From NCBI GenBank assembly GCA_002050465.1, contig MWYX01000059.1, positions 1 to 64,000 of the forward strand: DNA of 64,000 nucleotides, in the 5' to 3' direction. This document shows positions 1-10,041 of this stretch, in pieces. Position 1 is the stretch's first letter, and each line of letters starts with the position of its first letter. A model generated the notes under the pieces. That model saw only the letters and a list, made by a program, of their open reading frames with translations. It made no database searches and was not told the origin of the DNA. This DNA is from Chitinophagales bacterium 65-1. GTDB lineage: Bacteria; Bacteroidota; Bacteroidia; Chitinophagales; Chitinophagaceae. A program made the position numbers and the translations under genes.

Positions 1-118
1 CCAAAGGATTCGGGGTAGCTGCTGTAAATCTAAATTCTGATTTTACCGTCTGGCTTGCAGCCGATGCAAATGTTATAGCCTTATTTCCTGAAGCTGCATT
101 GTATGTTCCGGAAATCAT
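1..118 (-). CDS. N-terminal fragment of a CDS running off the left window edge (MISGTYNAASGNKAITFASAASQTVKSEFRFTAATPNPL...)
   Basis: Open minus frame from an ATG at 118 to the window edge; too short to assign a family. Confidence 0.3.
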   Translation of the reverse strand, partial: MISGTYNAASGNKAITFASAASQTVKSEFRFTAATPNPL

Positions 119-415
119 ACTTTGTATTTACATATACGGGCATAAAATTTTTTTTCCATAAAGCAGATTTTGGGTTTACAATTAGTTTAGTTAAGAGTCA
201 GGTAATTTTAAATAGATGAGGCAATAATAAAATGTAAATAGTTGCAATAAGGTAGAATTAGTTTTTAGCAATGAATATTCAGCAGGCAATCTATTAAATA
301 ATTTTGAAAAACAGAATGATTTATATTAACCATTCATATAATAATTTATACGATACGGAAACTTTCTGTTCTTAACCCATAACATGTTTTTTACTCTTAC
401 TGATGGTTATTAAAT

Positions 416-1096
416 TTATACACCGGAAGGTAAGGCAACCCAACATTTATTTACTGCATTAAAAAATGCCTGTAATTTATTTTCATCCAGTTTGTCATTG
501 GTTCTAACGCCACTGCAAACATCCACTCCATATGGAGATACTACTTCAATAGCTTGCTTAACATTTCCTGCATTCAATCCACCTGCAAGAAAAACAGGAA
601 TAGAGATGCTTTCTTTTATTTTCCTGCTGATCTTCCAATCATGTATCCGCCCGGTTCCACCCAGTTCTTTTATTTTGAGTTTAGGATTGCCACTGTCGAG
701 TAAAAGTGCATCAACATATGCTGAAACTCTTATTGCTTCTTCAACAGACTTTTCATCCATCACATGTATTACCTGAACCAGTTTTACTGCGGGTATAGCT
801 TGCTTAATTATTGCATATTCCTTTTCCTGCAGCTCATCAACCAATTGAATAGTATTGGTAAACGTTCTGTTATGATGTAGTATTATTTGTTGCGATGAAG
901 TTTCACTTGTTAAAAGAAAAGTAGCAACCGGGGGAGGAATAGTAATAGCAATTGCTTTTATCAATTCATCATCAATAAGCCCCGGCCCACTGGGCATACG
1001 CCCTACAAGCCCTATTGCAGAAGCACCAAATTGCATCGCCAGCTTTGCCTCTGGTATACTGTTTATGCAGCATATCTTTACTTTAGGAAGAACCAT
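416..1096 (-). CDS. Phosphoribosylanthranilate isomerase-like protein (TrpF family, divergent)
   Basis: VKICCI, LLLDS, GGTGRIHDW and FLAGGLNAGNV...YGVDVCSGV match the TrpF TIM-barrel pattern; the active-site loop region is atypical. Confidence 0.75.
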   Translation of the reverse strand: MVLPKVKICCINSIPEAKLAMQFGASAIGLVGRMPSGPGLIDDELIKAIAITIPPPVATFLLTSETSSQQIILHHNRTFTNTIQLVDELQEKEYAIIKQAIPAVKLVQVIHVMDEKSVEEAIRVSAYVDALLLDSGNPKLKIKELGGTGRIHDWKISRKIKESISIPVFLAGGLNAGNVKQAIEVVSPYGVDVCSGVRTNDKLDENKLQAFFNAVNKCWVALPSGV

Positions 1097-1168
1097 AAAA
1101 GGGATGGATAAAAATCCAAAATATTTGGTGAGAGATTACGTTTTATTAAAATTATAACATAGCCTGCT

Positions 1169-3703
1169 TTATTCTTTAATAATTTTTTTATTATAAGGGA
1201 GCTGTAATGATTTATAAATATTATCCATGGATGCAATATAAATTCCCCTTCCATGTGTGCCAACTACTATTTCATTGGCCGTTTTTTGTATTACAATATC
1301 ATGCACCGGCACTCTTGGAAGGTTACCAAGTGTTATAAAAGTTTTTCCCCTGTTAAATGATGCATACAAACCGTTATCACTTCCAAGGTAAAGAACATCC
1401 TGATTTTTATGATCTTCTTTTACAACATTCAATGGTTCAGCCGGTAAATCATTTCCCAATCTTGTCCACGTGGTTCCATAATCTTCACTTATAAATAAAT
1501 AAGGAGTAAAGTTATCATTACGATATGCGTTCAAAGTAGCAAATACTCTTCCTTCTGCAAATTGAGAAGCTACTACCCTGCTCACATATAATGCCTTTGG
1601 TAAATTTTTATTTTTTATCACCCATGTATACCCGCCATCACGGCTTAACTGGATATTCCCATCATCAGTTCCAACATACAGTAATCCAAATTTTAATGGT
1701 GATTCACTTATTGTTGTAATTGTACCATAGGGTACATCGCCTTCTTTTTTACCTGTGGTTAAATCCCCGCTAAGTGCCTGTATTTTTTCGCCTTTATTCA
1801 TACTTCTGTAAAACCGGTTAGTACCTTTATATAATATATCCTGGTTATGCCGGCTCAATAAAATAGGCGTTTGCCAGTTATATCGCAGTTGTTGATCTCC
1901 CAGGTCATTCCTGGCATAGATTGATTTTGACTGCCTGATGGAATCAGTATTTTTTTTGCTATAAAATCCAAACTGCGAGCCCGAATAAACAGTTTTATTA
2001 TCACGTGTATCTACCTGTACCTGCATACCATCACCACCGCCTATAAATCTCCATGGGTACGGGCTTTCATACTGCCATTGATCTGTATCTTTTGTTGTAG
2101 AGGGCCCAAACCAAACCCCATTATCCTGCATGCCTCCATATACATTGTATGGTTTTGCATCATCCACCTCTATAGCATAGAACTGGGCAACAGAGGGCGT
2201 GTTTACTTTAAACCAATGTTTGCCATTATCATATGTAACATTGCAGCCGCCATCATTACCAGCCACCCAATGCCCATCATTATTCGGGTTTATCCATACT
2301 CCATGCCAATCAGCATGTGTTACATTTTGTTTATCAACAACTTTAAAAGTTTTACCGCCATCCTCGCTTAGCATTAAATTAATTGCGCTGATAATAATTT
2401 TGTTTTCATTTGCAGGCGATACCGAAATTTTTCCGAAATAATATCCATAGGTATTATAAAATTCCAATCCTTTCAGATTTACTTTTTTCCAGCTAGCACC
2501 CCCATCAACACTTTTATATACTTCGCACCCAATAACAGGGGTATCAAATAATGCAGTATTGGCATCAAACAAATATTCATAAACAGCTGTAGGCTTTATT
2601 TTTCCGGTTCTTACCAATTCTTTTACTGAAGAATCCCTGTATCTATCTTCAAATGAGTTTTTTATTAAAAATGAGTCTAACTTTTTGCTGTTAAGTTGTA
2701 AAAATTGTTCCCTTGTTATATTTTGAAAATCCCTTAGTGTATAATTTTGTGTATCTTTTTTAGCGGTATCGGGACGTACATTTTGATTATCCACTGTGGC
2801 ATATATAATTTGGGGATTTGCAGCAAAAACAGCAACGCCTATTCTTCCCGTATTCTTATCCCCCGGAAAACCTGATTCTTTGCCGGTTATAAGCTTCCAT
2901 GTATTTCCTCCATTTGTACTTTTATAAATTGCTGAGCCTGTACCGGCTTCAACAAAATTCCATGCTCTTCTTTCCCTATGCCATGTTGCGGCATATAATT
3001 CATCAGGATTTTTTGGATTAATATCCATATCAATACCACCTGAATTTTCATTAACGTACAAACAATGTTTCCATGTTTTTCCGCCATCTTGTGTTTTATA
3101 AATACCTCTTTCTTTGTTAGGGGAATATAAATGGCCAACAACTGCCACCCACGCAACGTTGTTATCATTTGGGTGCAGAAGGATTTTACCTATATGGTGA
3201 CTCTCGGGCAAACCAAGATACTGCCAGCTTTTACCATTATTATCAGTTTTATAAATGCCTATGCCGGAGTAGGAAGACCGGCTGCTATTGGATTCACCGG
3301 TACCGATCCATATTTGTTTATTTTGCCAGTTAACAGCAAAATCTCCTATGCCAATTACATTTTCTTTATCAAAAATCGGAATAAGGCTTTGCCCGTTATT
3401 AGTAGTATGCCATAACCCGCCGGTGGCATAGGCAACATAAAACTCTGTAGGGTCAGCAGGGTTCACTTCAATATCTACAACCCTCCCACTCATTATACGT
3501 GGCCCAATGTTGCGAAATTTAATCTCTTTTAAAACAGATCTTTCCTCTAAAGCGTTTCTTTTTGCAAGGCCGCTCAAACGCTCCTGCGCCGAGGTGGGGG
3601 CTATTTGCCCGGCGGAAAATAAAAAGGTTAAAGTTGTTACAAAGGTTAGTGCCGACAACAAAAAAAATCTTCTTATTATAGTAAATTTGGTATAGTATAT
3701 CAT
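1169..3703 (-). CDS. Sortilin/VPS10-like BNR-repeat (YVTN/beta-propeller) secreted protein
   Basis: Repeated S-x-D-x-G-x-T-W/F Asp-box motifs (TNNGQS, TDNNGKSW, TQDGGKTW, SEDGGKTF, SRDGGYTW); N-terminal signal peptide. Confidence 0.8.
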   Translation of the reverse strand: MIYYTKFTIIRRFFLLSALTFVTTLTFLFSAGQIAPTSAQERLSGLAKRNALEERSVLKEIKFRNIGPRIMSGRVVDIEVNPADPTEFYVAYATGGLWHTTNNGQSLIPIFDKENVIGIGDFAVNWQNKQIWIGTGESNSSRSSYSGIGIYKTDNNGKSWQYLGLPESHHIGKILLHPNDNNVAWVAVVGHLYSPNKERGIYKTQDGGKTWKHCLYVNENSGGIDMDINPKNPDELYAATWHRERRAWNFVEAGTGSAIYKSTNGGNTWKLITGKESGFPGDKNTGRIGVAVFAANPQIIYATVDNQNVRPDTAKKDTQNYTLRDFQNITREQFLQLNSKKLDSFLIKNSFEDRYRDSSVKELVRTGKIKPTAVYEYLFDANTALFDTPVIGCEVYKSVDGGASWKKVNLKGLEFYNTYGYYFGKISVSPANENKIIISAINLMLSEDGGKTFKVVDKQNVTHADWHGVWINPNNDGHWVAGNDGGCNVTYDNGKHWFKVNTPSVAQFYAIEVDDAKPYNVYGGMQDNGVWFGPSTTKDTDQWQYESPYPWRFIGGGDGMQVQVDTRDNKTVYSGSQFGFYSKKNTDSIRQSKSIYARNDLGDQQLRYNWQTPILLSRHNQDILYKGTNRFYRSMNKGEKIQALSGDLTTGKKEGDVPYGTITTISESPLKFGLLYVGTDDGNIQLSRDGGYTWVIKNKNLPKALYVSRVVASQFAEGRVFATLNAYRNDNFTPYLFISEDYGTTWTRLGNDLPAEPLNVVKEDHKNQDVLYLGSDNGLYASFNRGKTFITLGNLPRVPVHDIVIQKTANEIVVGTHGRGIYIASMDNIYKSLQLPYNKKIIKE

Positions 3704-3714
3704 CTTAATTTATT

Positions 3715-4395
3715 ATGAAAAACAATTTTTTAAAAATACAACAGTTACCTTTTATTATTGTATTACTTTTCTTATTTAATAATTCCAGTGCTCAATATAA
3801 AACATACGAGTTATCTGTTAACCGGGATACTTTAAATGCCATTGATAAAAAGAATTTCAGGCAGGGGAAGTGGGTAATAAAAGTTGGAGAACTTAGAGGT
3901 GAACCTGGGTTTGAAGATGAAGGAATTTTTAAAAATGACAAAAAAGAAGGAATATGGCGACGATACAGCCTTACAGGTGATTTAATTGCAATTGAAAATT
4001 ACAGATACGGTGGAAAAGATGGATTACAACAGTATTTTACAAACATGGGAGATTTAATGCGGGAAGAAGGCTGGAGAGCTTATAATCCTGATGCACCTTA
4101 TGATACCATCCCCATATACGGTACGGGCAGTAATGAAATAATCAATTACAAAATTGTGAAAGCTGAGCAATACAGTGTAAAACATGGTGCATGGAAAATT
4201 TATGATCCAACAACAGGAAGGCTCATTAAAAGTGAAACTTATGACCGTGGATTTTTACCAAGAGAAATAGAAAACAACGTGGATGTTGCTGATAATAAAA
4301 TTAAAAAGGTTAAACCCAAAGAAGTACTTGAATACGAAAAAAAGCATAGTGGCAAAAAGAAAGTAAAAACAAGAGATGGCCAAACAGGATATTGA
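3715..4395 (+). CDS. MORN/YwqK-like repeat secreted protein
   Basis: Signal peptide; repeated G-x-W and Y-x-G-G-K-x-G-x-x-Q-Y-x-x-x-G type repeats. Confidence 0.6.
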   Translation: MKNNFLKIQQLPFIIVLLFLFNNSSAQYKTYELSVNRDTLNAIDKKNFRQGKWVIKVGELRGEPGFEDEGIFKNDKKEGIWRRYSLTGDLIAIENYRYGGKDGLQQYFTNMGDLMREEGWRAYNPDAPYDTIPIYGTGSNEIINYKIVKAEQYSVKHGAWKIYDPTTGRLIKSETYDRGFLPREIENNVDVADNKIKKVKPKEVLEYEKKHSGKKKVKTRDGQTGY

Positions 4396-4399
4396 TTAA

Positions 4400-6526
4400 T
4401 TATTTAACCTGTTTAAGGCTTACTGCACAACCACCTCCGGGAGCTAATTTTACAGATAATCTGCTTGTATTATCAACTGTTTGCTTTGAAATAATATATG
4501 ACATGGGATTATTTTTCCAATCAGCATCCTTGCCATCTGCATAAATTATTGCCATATACTTTTTGCCTTTATCAAGAAAGTCTAAATTGATATTTATATC
4601 CCTGGCATTCTCATCTGTAATACTACCTATAAACCAATCCTGCTTCCCCTTTGCCTTACGTGCTATCGTAATATAATCCCCCGGTTCCGCTTCAATTATT
4701 CTTGTATCATCCCAGTCTACCGCAACATCTTTTATAAATTGAAATGCATCCATGTGCTTCTCATAATTTTCAGGCAGATCAGCAGCCATTTGTAGTGGAC
4801 TATACATGGTTATATACAGCGCTAACTGTTTAGCAAGCGTGGTATGAACCTGCTCAGTTTTTTTTGGATCATATTTATCCATCTTAATTTGAAAAATACC
4901 TGGCGTATAATCCATAGGCCCGCCCATCAACCTTGTAAATGGAAGAATAGTTTCATGATCAGGATTATTTCCTTTGCTCCATGCATTAAATTCATTTCCT
5001 CTTGCTGCTTCGGATGCCAGCCAGTTAGGGTAAGTTCTGTGTAAGCCGGTAGACCTAACCGGTTCATGCATATCAACCATTATATTATAAGATGCTGTTT
5101 TTTCCGCAACCCGTAAATAATGATTGATCATCCATTGTCCATCATGGTGTTCGCCACGTGGAATAATCCTTCCTACATAACCCGTTTTAACAGCATCATA
5201 CCCAAACTTTTTCATGAAGCGATATGCAGTATCCATCTGTCTTTCATAAGAAGAAACAGCGCCACTGGTTTCATGATGCATTATCAATTTTACATTTTTC
5301 AACCTGGCATACCGGCTTAATTCCTTAACATCAAAATCAGGGTAAGGAGTAATAAAATCAAAAACATTTTCTTTCCATTTTCCAAACCAATCTTCCCATC
5401 CTGTATTCCATCCCTCTACCAATACGCCATCTATTTTATTTTTTGCAGCAAAGTCTATGTAGCGTTTTACATTAGCGGTAGTTGCGCCATGCCTGCCACT
5501 AGGTTGCAGATCTTGTGCATTGCTTGCATCCTGGGTGCCGGCATAATCCCACGTAGACTTCCCTACATGCATTTCCCACCATACACCTACAAACTTCATT
5601 GGCTTTATCCATGTTGTATTTTTAATTTTTGATGGCTCATTTAAATTTAAGATCGTTTTACTGGCAAGAATATCAGTTGCCTTATCACTAACAATAATTG
5701 TTCGCCACGGAGTTTTTGCAGGTGCAATTAAATAAGCTTTTATTCCATATGCATCAGGTACCAGCGTACTTGATAAAACATAATTGTTTTTATTGAGTGA
5801 AAGATTCATTGCAGGATAATCAACCAAAGCTGCTTCATGAATATTTATGTACAGCGCATTATTGGTTTTCATCATTAACGGCGTTTGAACTGTTTTGTTA
5901 TCAATACTGGTTTTAAATGCGATCTCGTTTACTTCCTTTCCATCGGATGCATTCACATCGCTGAGATTAGTTACTGAGGGTTGAAATTCATTACTATCAA
6001 AATCTCCCGGTATCCAGAATGTCTTGTGATTGCCTGTTAGATGGAATTGCGTTGTTTCATCGGCAACGGCAAAAACATTTAAGTTCTTTTGTGAAGGGAA
6101 TTCATACCGAAATCCCACACCATCATCAAATACGCGAAAAATAATGTTCAGCCGCCGTTGCAGATTATCTTTTTCAATTAAATGAAAAATATATTGGCGG
6201 AAATTATTTCTTATTGTTTTCACTTCTCCCCAAACAGGCTGCCATGTATCATTTGCAAGAGAAGAATCAACCCTGCTCACTAAGAAATTATCCTTCATTG
6301 GCGGCATATCTTTTAATGAAGGATTTTCCTTTAATTCAAACCCCATTGAAGATGATTCAATAACTGCTTTATTCTTAAAATAAACCCTGTACTCGGGTTG
6401 TCCTTTTTTATTCACTAAAAACTCAGCTTTCACTATTGAGTTAGGCGATTGAATTGTATAAGTCTGGCTTTTTGTAAGATGCGCTATGGCGAATAAAAGG
6501 CAAACAGAAATTATTTTTTTTGTCAT
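4400..6526 (-). CDS. Glycoside hydrolase family 97 protein (alpha-glucosidase/galactosidase type)
   Basis: 708 aa; signal peptide, SPNSIVKAEF N-terminal beta-sandwich, WWEMHVGKSTW, VLVEGWNTGWEDWFG, LMHHETSGAVSSYE. Confidence 0.9.
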   Translation of the reverse strand: MTKKIISVCLLFAIAHLTKSQTYTIQSPNSIVKAEFLVNKKGQPEYRVYFKNKAVIESSSMGFELKENPSLKDMPPMKDNFLVSRVDSSLANDTWQPVWGEVKTIRNNFRQYIFHLIEKDNLQRRLNIIFRVFDDGVGFRYEFPSQKNLNVFAVADETTQFHLTGNHKTFWIPGDFDSNEFQPSVTNLSDVNASDGKEVNEIAFKTSIDNKTVQTPLMMKTNNALYINIHEAALVDYPAMNLSLNKNNYVLSSTLVPDAYGIKAYLIAPAKTPWRTIIVSDKATDILASKTILNLNEPSKIKNTTWIKPMKFVGVWWEMHVGKSTWDYAGTQDASNAQDLQPSGRHGATTANVKRYIDFAAKNKIDGVLVEGWNTGWEDWFGKWKENVFDFITPYPDFDVKELSRYARLKNVKLIMHHETSGAVSSYERQMDTAYRFMKKFGYDAVKTGYVGRIIPRGEHHDGQWMINHYLRVAEKTASYNIMVDMHEPVRSTGLHRTYPNWLASEAARGNEFNAWSKGNNPDHETILPFTRLMGGPMDYTPGIFQIKMDKYDPKKTEQVHTTLAKQLALYITMYSPLQMAADLPENYEKHMDAFQFIKDVAVDWDDTRIIEAEPGDYITIARKAKGKQDWFIGSITDENARDININLDFLDKGKKYMAIIYADGKDADWKNNPMSYIISKQTVDNTSRLSVKLAPGGGCAVSLKQVK

Positions 6527-6547
6527 AAAAATTTGATTGATAATAAA

Positions 6548-7366
6548 TCAAGGGTTATGACCTTGAAAATATTTTTTAAAGAACAGGAGCTGAAAATGAA
6601 CTGCATACTTCCAATATTCCCAGTTATGTTTGCCGGGTCTTTCAATATATTCATGTGGAATTTTAAGTGCCAGTAATTTTTGATGAAGTTTCCTGTTACC
6701 GGTAATAAAGATATCATCTATCCCATCGTCAATAATAATAGCCAGCGAATCAGAAAGTTTATTTTCCACTACATTAAGAACCGAATAGTTGTGCCAGTTA
6801 TCTTTAAAATGTAAGGTATCTCCCAATAAATTGCTGATACCATATTTGTTTTTTACCTCAGACATATCAACAACACCACTCATACTTCCTGCTGCTGCAA
6901 ATATTTCAGAATGTTTCCATGCGATAGACAACGCGCCATGGCCGCCCATACTTAACCCTGTTATTGCCCGGTGATCTCTATTGGCAATAGTTCTGTAAGC
7001 GGAGTCTATATAATGTGGTAGTTCCTTAGAAATATATGTTTCATACCTTATATTATTATCTACCGGGCTATCAAAATACCAGCTTGCACTACCATCAGGA
7101 CATACAATTAGTAATCCATATTCATCGGCATAATCTTTTAATTCCGGGACTCTGATTATCCAGTTAGCATGCCATCCTGCATAACCGTGTAATAAATAAA
7201 CAGTCGGAAACCTTACTGTCTTTTTCTTATAGCCTGAAGGTTTTATTACAACACATTTAATTGGTTTTTGCATACTGTTACTAAAAACAACTATTGTATC
7301 AACTTTGGCAGCTTTTACTAATGAGAATGTCCATAACAATAAAATTGAAAATAACATATGTTTCAT
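6548..7366 (-). CDS. Esterase-family alpha/beta hydrolase (putative esterase / S-formylglutathione hydrolase-like)
   Basis: YLLHGYAGWHANW oxyanion region, nucleophile elbow GLSMGGHGAL, PGKHNWEYW catalytic His, signal peptide. Confidence 0.85.
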   Translation of the reverse strand: MKHMLFSILLLWTFSLVKAAKVDTIVVFSNSMQKPIKCVVIKPSGYKKKTVRFPTVYLLHGYAGWHANWIIRVPELKDYADEYGLLIVCPDGSASWYFDSPVDNNIRYETYISKELPHYIDSAYRTIANRDHRAITGLSMGGHGALSIAWKHSEIFAAAGSMSGVVDMSEVKNKYGISNLLGDTLHFKDNWHNYSVLNVVENKLSDSLAIIIDDGIDDIFITGNRKLHQKLLALKIPHEYIERPGKHNWEYWKYAVHFQLLFFKKYFQGHNP

Positions 7367-7542
7367 TACATCAAATATAACAAGTCGGCTTATAAAAACA
7401 GTGCGTTAATAAGAATGAAGGTGTTTGCGCAGGTTTTAAGATATTAAAAATGTTGCTAATAATTTTTTAAATAATGAATGATTTTGAGATAAAACCTTAA
7501 CTTTAGAGGGATCAATTTTATTAATTCTGTAAAACATATTTT

Positions 7543-7893
7543 ATGAGTGTAAATAGTAAACACATGGCAACTTTTTTATTAGGTGCTGCAGCGGCTTTTG
7601 GTGCCTATAAATATTCAAAATTAAGTGATGAAGAAAAAGAAAGGCTAATAAGTACCTTAAAGGAAAAAGCCCACAACTTAAAAGATCAGGCAGAAGAGTC
7701 AGTTGATAAAGCAAAAGACTATTTCGCCGAACTAAAAGCAAAGGGCGGAGATGCTTTAAAAGAGCACTTTCCTGAAGCGGATGAATTTTTAAGTCGTTTA
7801 TTCAAAAGTGATAAACAATCAGGCAATACGCCTGAGGTAACTAATAGCACAACGAGTACTACCGCTACTACCACAACTACGCCAGGTACTTAA
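7543..7893 (+). CDS. YtxH-like small protein
   Basis: FLLGAAAAFGAYKYSK segment followed by a Lys/Glu-rich amphipathic region; Thr-rich low-complexity tail. Confidence 0.55.
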   Translation: MSVNSKHMATFLLGAAAAFGAYKYSKLSDEEKERLISTLKEKAHNLKDQAEESVDKAKDYFAELKAKGGDALKEHFPEADEFLSRLFKSDKQSGNTPEVTNSTTSTTATTTTTPGT

Positions 7894-7920
7894 TAAAAAA
7901 AAGTTGTAATACATATTCAA

Positions 7921-7945
7921 ATCAGGCTTTATGCCTGATTTTTTT
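7921..7945 (+). terminator. Intrinsic terminator after the YtxH-like gene
   Basis: ATCAGGC-TTTAT-GCCTGAT followed by TTTTTT. Confidence 0.8.
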
Positions 7946-7967
7946 AATACCCTGAACATTAGTAGTT

Positions 7968-9260
7968 TCAGTCTTCCATTTCATCTGTTATTTCATCAGA
8001 AATTTTAACCAGTACTTTATCTATTCTTTGCGCATCCATATCAATAATTTCAAATTCAAAGCCCCGCCACTCAAAGGTTTCGCCTGTATGAGGGATGTGC
8101 TTTAATTCATGTAAAATAAACCCGGCAAGCGTATCAAATTCCTGTTCACCGTCATTCATCCAATCAGTTTTTCCGAACCGGGTTAAAAAATCATAAAACT
8201 GAATTTGTGCATCAATAAGGTAAGTTCCATCTTTTCTTTCAACAATGGCATAGTCGTCGTCTTCATCCTCCGGCATTTCGCCCACAATTGCTTCCAGGAT
8301 ATCATTGATGGTTATCATACCATGCATAGTTCCATATTCATCAACAATAAAAGCGTAGTGAATTTTTGTTGCCTTAAATTTTTCAAGCACCTGGTAAGCA
8401 GTATTGTTTTGAGGAACAAATAAAGCTTTCTTACAAAGATCTGTAAGGGGAATTTCAGGATTTAAATACATATCCTTTATATAAATTACTCCATTTATGT
8501 TATCAATATCTCCATCACAAAGCGGATAAACTGAATGCAGGTATTCCCGTATTTTATTATTTATAGAAGTTTTATCTTCATTTACATCAAACCAAACTAT
8601 ATCGGTTCTATGTGTCATTAAAGATGTAATATTCCTGTCACCCAGATGAATTACTCTTTCAATTATTTCTTTTTCATCTTCTTCGATGGCACCGTGTTCA
8701 CTTCCCTCTGAAATAATTGCCTTTATTTCTTCCTCAGTTACCTGATTATCTTTTACTTTAAGGTTAAAGAGTTTTACGATGATGTGTGTTGAATTAGTTA
8801 AAAGCCAGATAAAAGGAAATGTAATTTTGCTTAATACACTCATTGGCTTTGCCATAGCTTTAGCAATACTTTCCGGCCTGGAAAGTCCTATCCTTTTTGG
8901 TACCAACTCGCCTATAACCAATGAAACATAGGTTATTATTATTACAATGATGGTTGTGGCAATGCCATTACTGTATGCACTAAGCCATGGTATTTTATTT
9001 ATTACAGATGCAAGTGGGGCCTGAAATTTTGCACCGGAAAAAATACCGGTTAATATCCCGATAAGAGTAATACCCACTTGTACAGTTGATAAAAAAATAT
9101 CCGGATGATTTGCAAGTTTCAGGGCATCTTTTGCTTTTTGATCACCCTTTGCTGCCTGTGATTCCAGCCTGGCCTTTCTTGCAGATACTACTGCAATTTC
9201 TGCCATAGCAAATACCCCGTTCAAAATGATCAATCCTAATAAAATAAATATTTCAACCAT
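7968..9260 (-). CDS. Hemolysin/CorC-family CNNM transmembrane protein with CBS domains
   Basis: DUF21 N-terminus (NGVFAMAEIAVVSARKARLE), CBS pair (THRTDIVWFDVNED, HYAFIVDEYGTMHGMITINDILEAIVGE), CorC_HlyC C-terminus. Confidence 0.92.
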   Translation of the reverse strand: MVEIFILLGLIILNGVFAMAEIAVVSARKARLESQAAKGDQKAKDALKLANHPDIFLSTVQVGITLIGILTGIFSGAKFQAPLASVINKIPWLSAYSNGIATTIIVIIITYVSLVIGELVPKRIGLSRPESIAKAMAKPMSVLSKITFPFIWLLTNSTHIIVKLFNLKVKDNQVTEEEIKAIISEGSEHGAIEEDEKEIIERVIHLGDRNITSLMTHRTDIVWFDVNEDKTSINNKIREYLHSVYPLCDGDIDNINGVIYIKDMYLNPEIPLTDLCKKALFVPQNNTAYQVLEKFKATKIHYAFIVDEYGTMHGMITINDILEAIVGEMPEDEDDDYAIVERKDGTYLIDAQIQFYDFLTRFGKTDWMNDGEQEFDTLAGFILHELKHIPHTGETFEWRGFEFEIIDMDAQRIDKVLVKISDEITDEMED

Positions 9261-9269
9261 ATTTTCTAA

Positions 9270-9989
9270 TTACGTCTGCCTTTTTAAAACTGTTCTATTA
9301 AATAAATATCCCATTAAATATCCTAATACTATTCCAAGTAAAATCCCTCCTAAAATATCTACCGGAAAATGAACCCCTACATATATCTGTGCATAACATG
9401 GTATAAATGCCCATAAAAAAATTAATGCCCACCATTTTTTTATACTTACTCTATGCCTGAGAGTTGCAAAGATAAACATAGCTGCAGCAAAATGATTAGC
9501 AGCATGTGACGATGTAAAACTCGAATTTGTACCGCAATTTTTTACTAAAAACCTTACGCTCTCTGCTATTGCAGGATCGCGGCAAGGGCGTAGCCGAAAA
9601 AAATTATCTTTTATTAAAGTGCTGCTTACCTGATCACTAACTACTACATTTAATACTAAAAACAACACCCATAGCCAGCCAAATCTTTTAAAATTGATAA
9701 TTACAAATAGTACAAGGAAAAAATAGAATGGAAGCCAAAAAAAAGTTTCCCGGGTAAAAGGAAAAAATGTATCAAAAAATGTATTATGCCATTTACCATT
9801 TATTTTGGAAAATATGTAATAATCCAGTGCTTTTATTTTTTCCGGCAGGGTAAATAACAGTATGGTGCATATTTGCATTCTGTAAACAAAAATAATTTTA
9901 ATTATTGGAAGAGAACTTAATTTGCACGTTTTAGCTTTAAAGCTATTCTCCAATAAATTAGCATAAATATTTTTGAATATCGGCTGCAA
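9270..9989 (-). CDS. PAP2-family phosphatase
   Basis: KDNFFRLRPCRDP, SFTSSHAANHFA and YVGVHFPVDILGG are the three PAP2 signatures; the true start may be an internal ATG. Confidence 0.9.
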   Translation of the reverse strand: MQPIFKNIYANLLENSFKAKTCKLSSLPIIKIIFVYRMQICTILLFTLPEKIKALDYYIFSKINGKWHNTFFDTFFPFTRETFFWLPFYFFLVLFVIINFKRFGWLWVLFLVLNVVVSDQVSSTLIKDNFFRLRPCRDPAIAESVRFLVKNCGTNSSFTSSHAANHFAAAMFIFATLRHRVSIKKWWALIFLWAFIPCYAQIYVGVHFPVDILGGILLGIVLGYLMGYLFNRTVLKRQT

Positions 9990-10041
9990 AAGATGCCTTT
10001 AAAACAAAAAAAAGTAAAAGGAATATCTTTGAGTTCTTCTC

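Noticed and set aside
492-776. Plus-strand ORF (94 aa) inside the TrpF-like gene
   Set aside because: Antisense shadow frame of a well-supported family gene
1078-1263. 61-aa minus ORF between trpF-like and the BNR gene
   Set aside because: Overlaps ends of both neighbours and has no recognisable features
2078-3415. Several plus-strand ORFs opposite the BNR-repeat gene
   Set aside because: Overlap a long coherent coding frame; compositions look like antisense frames
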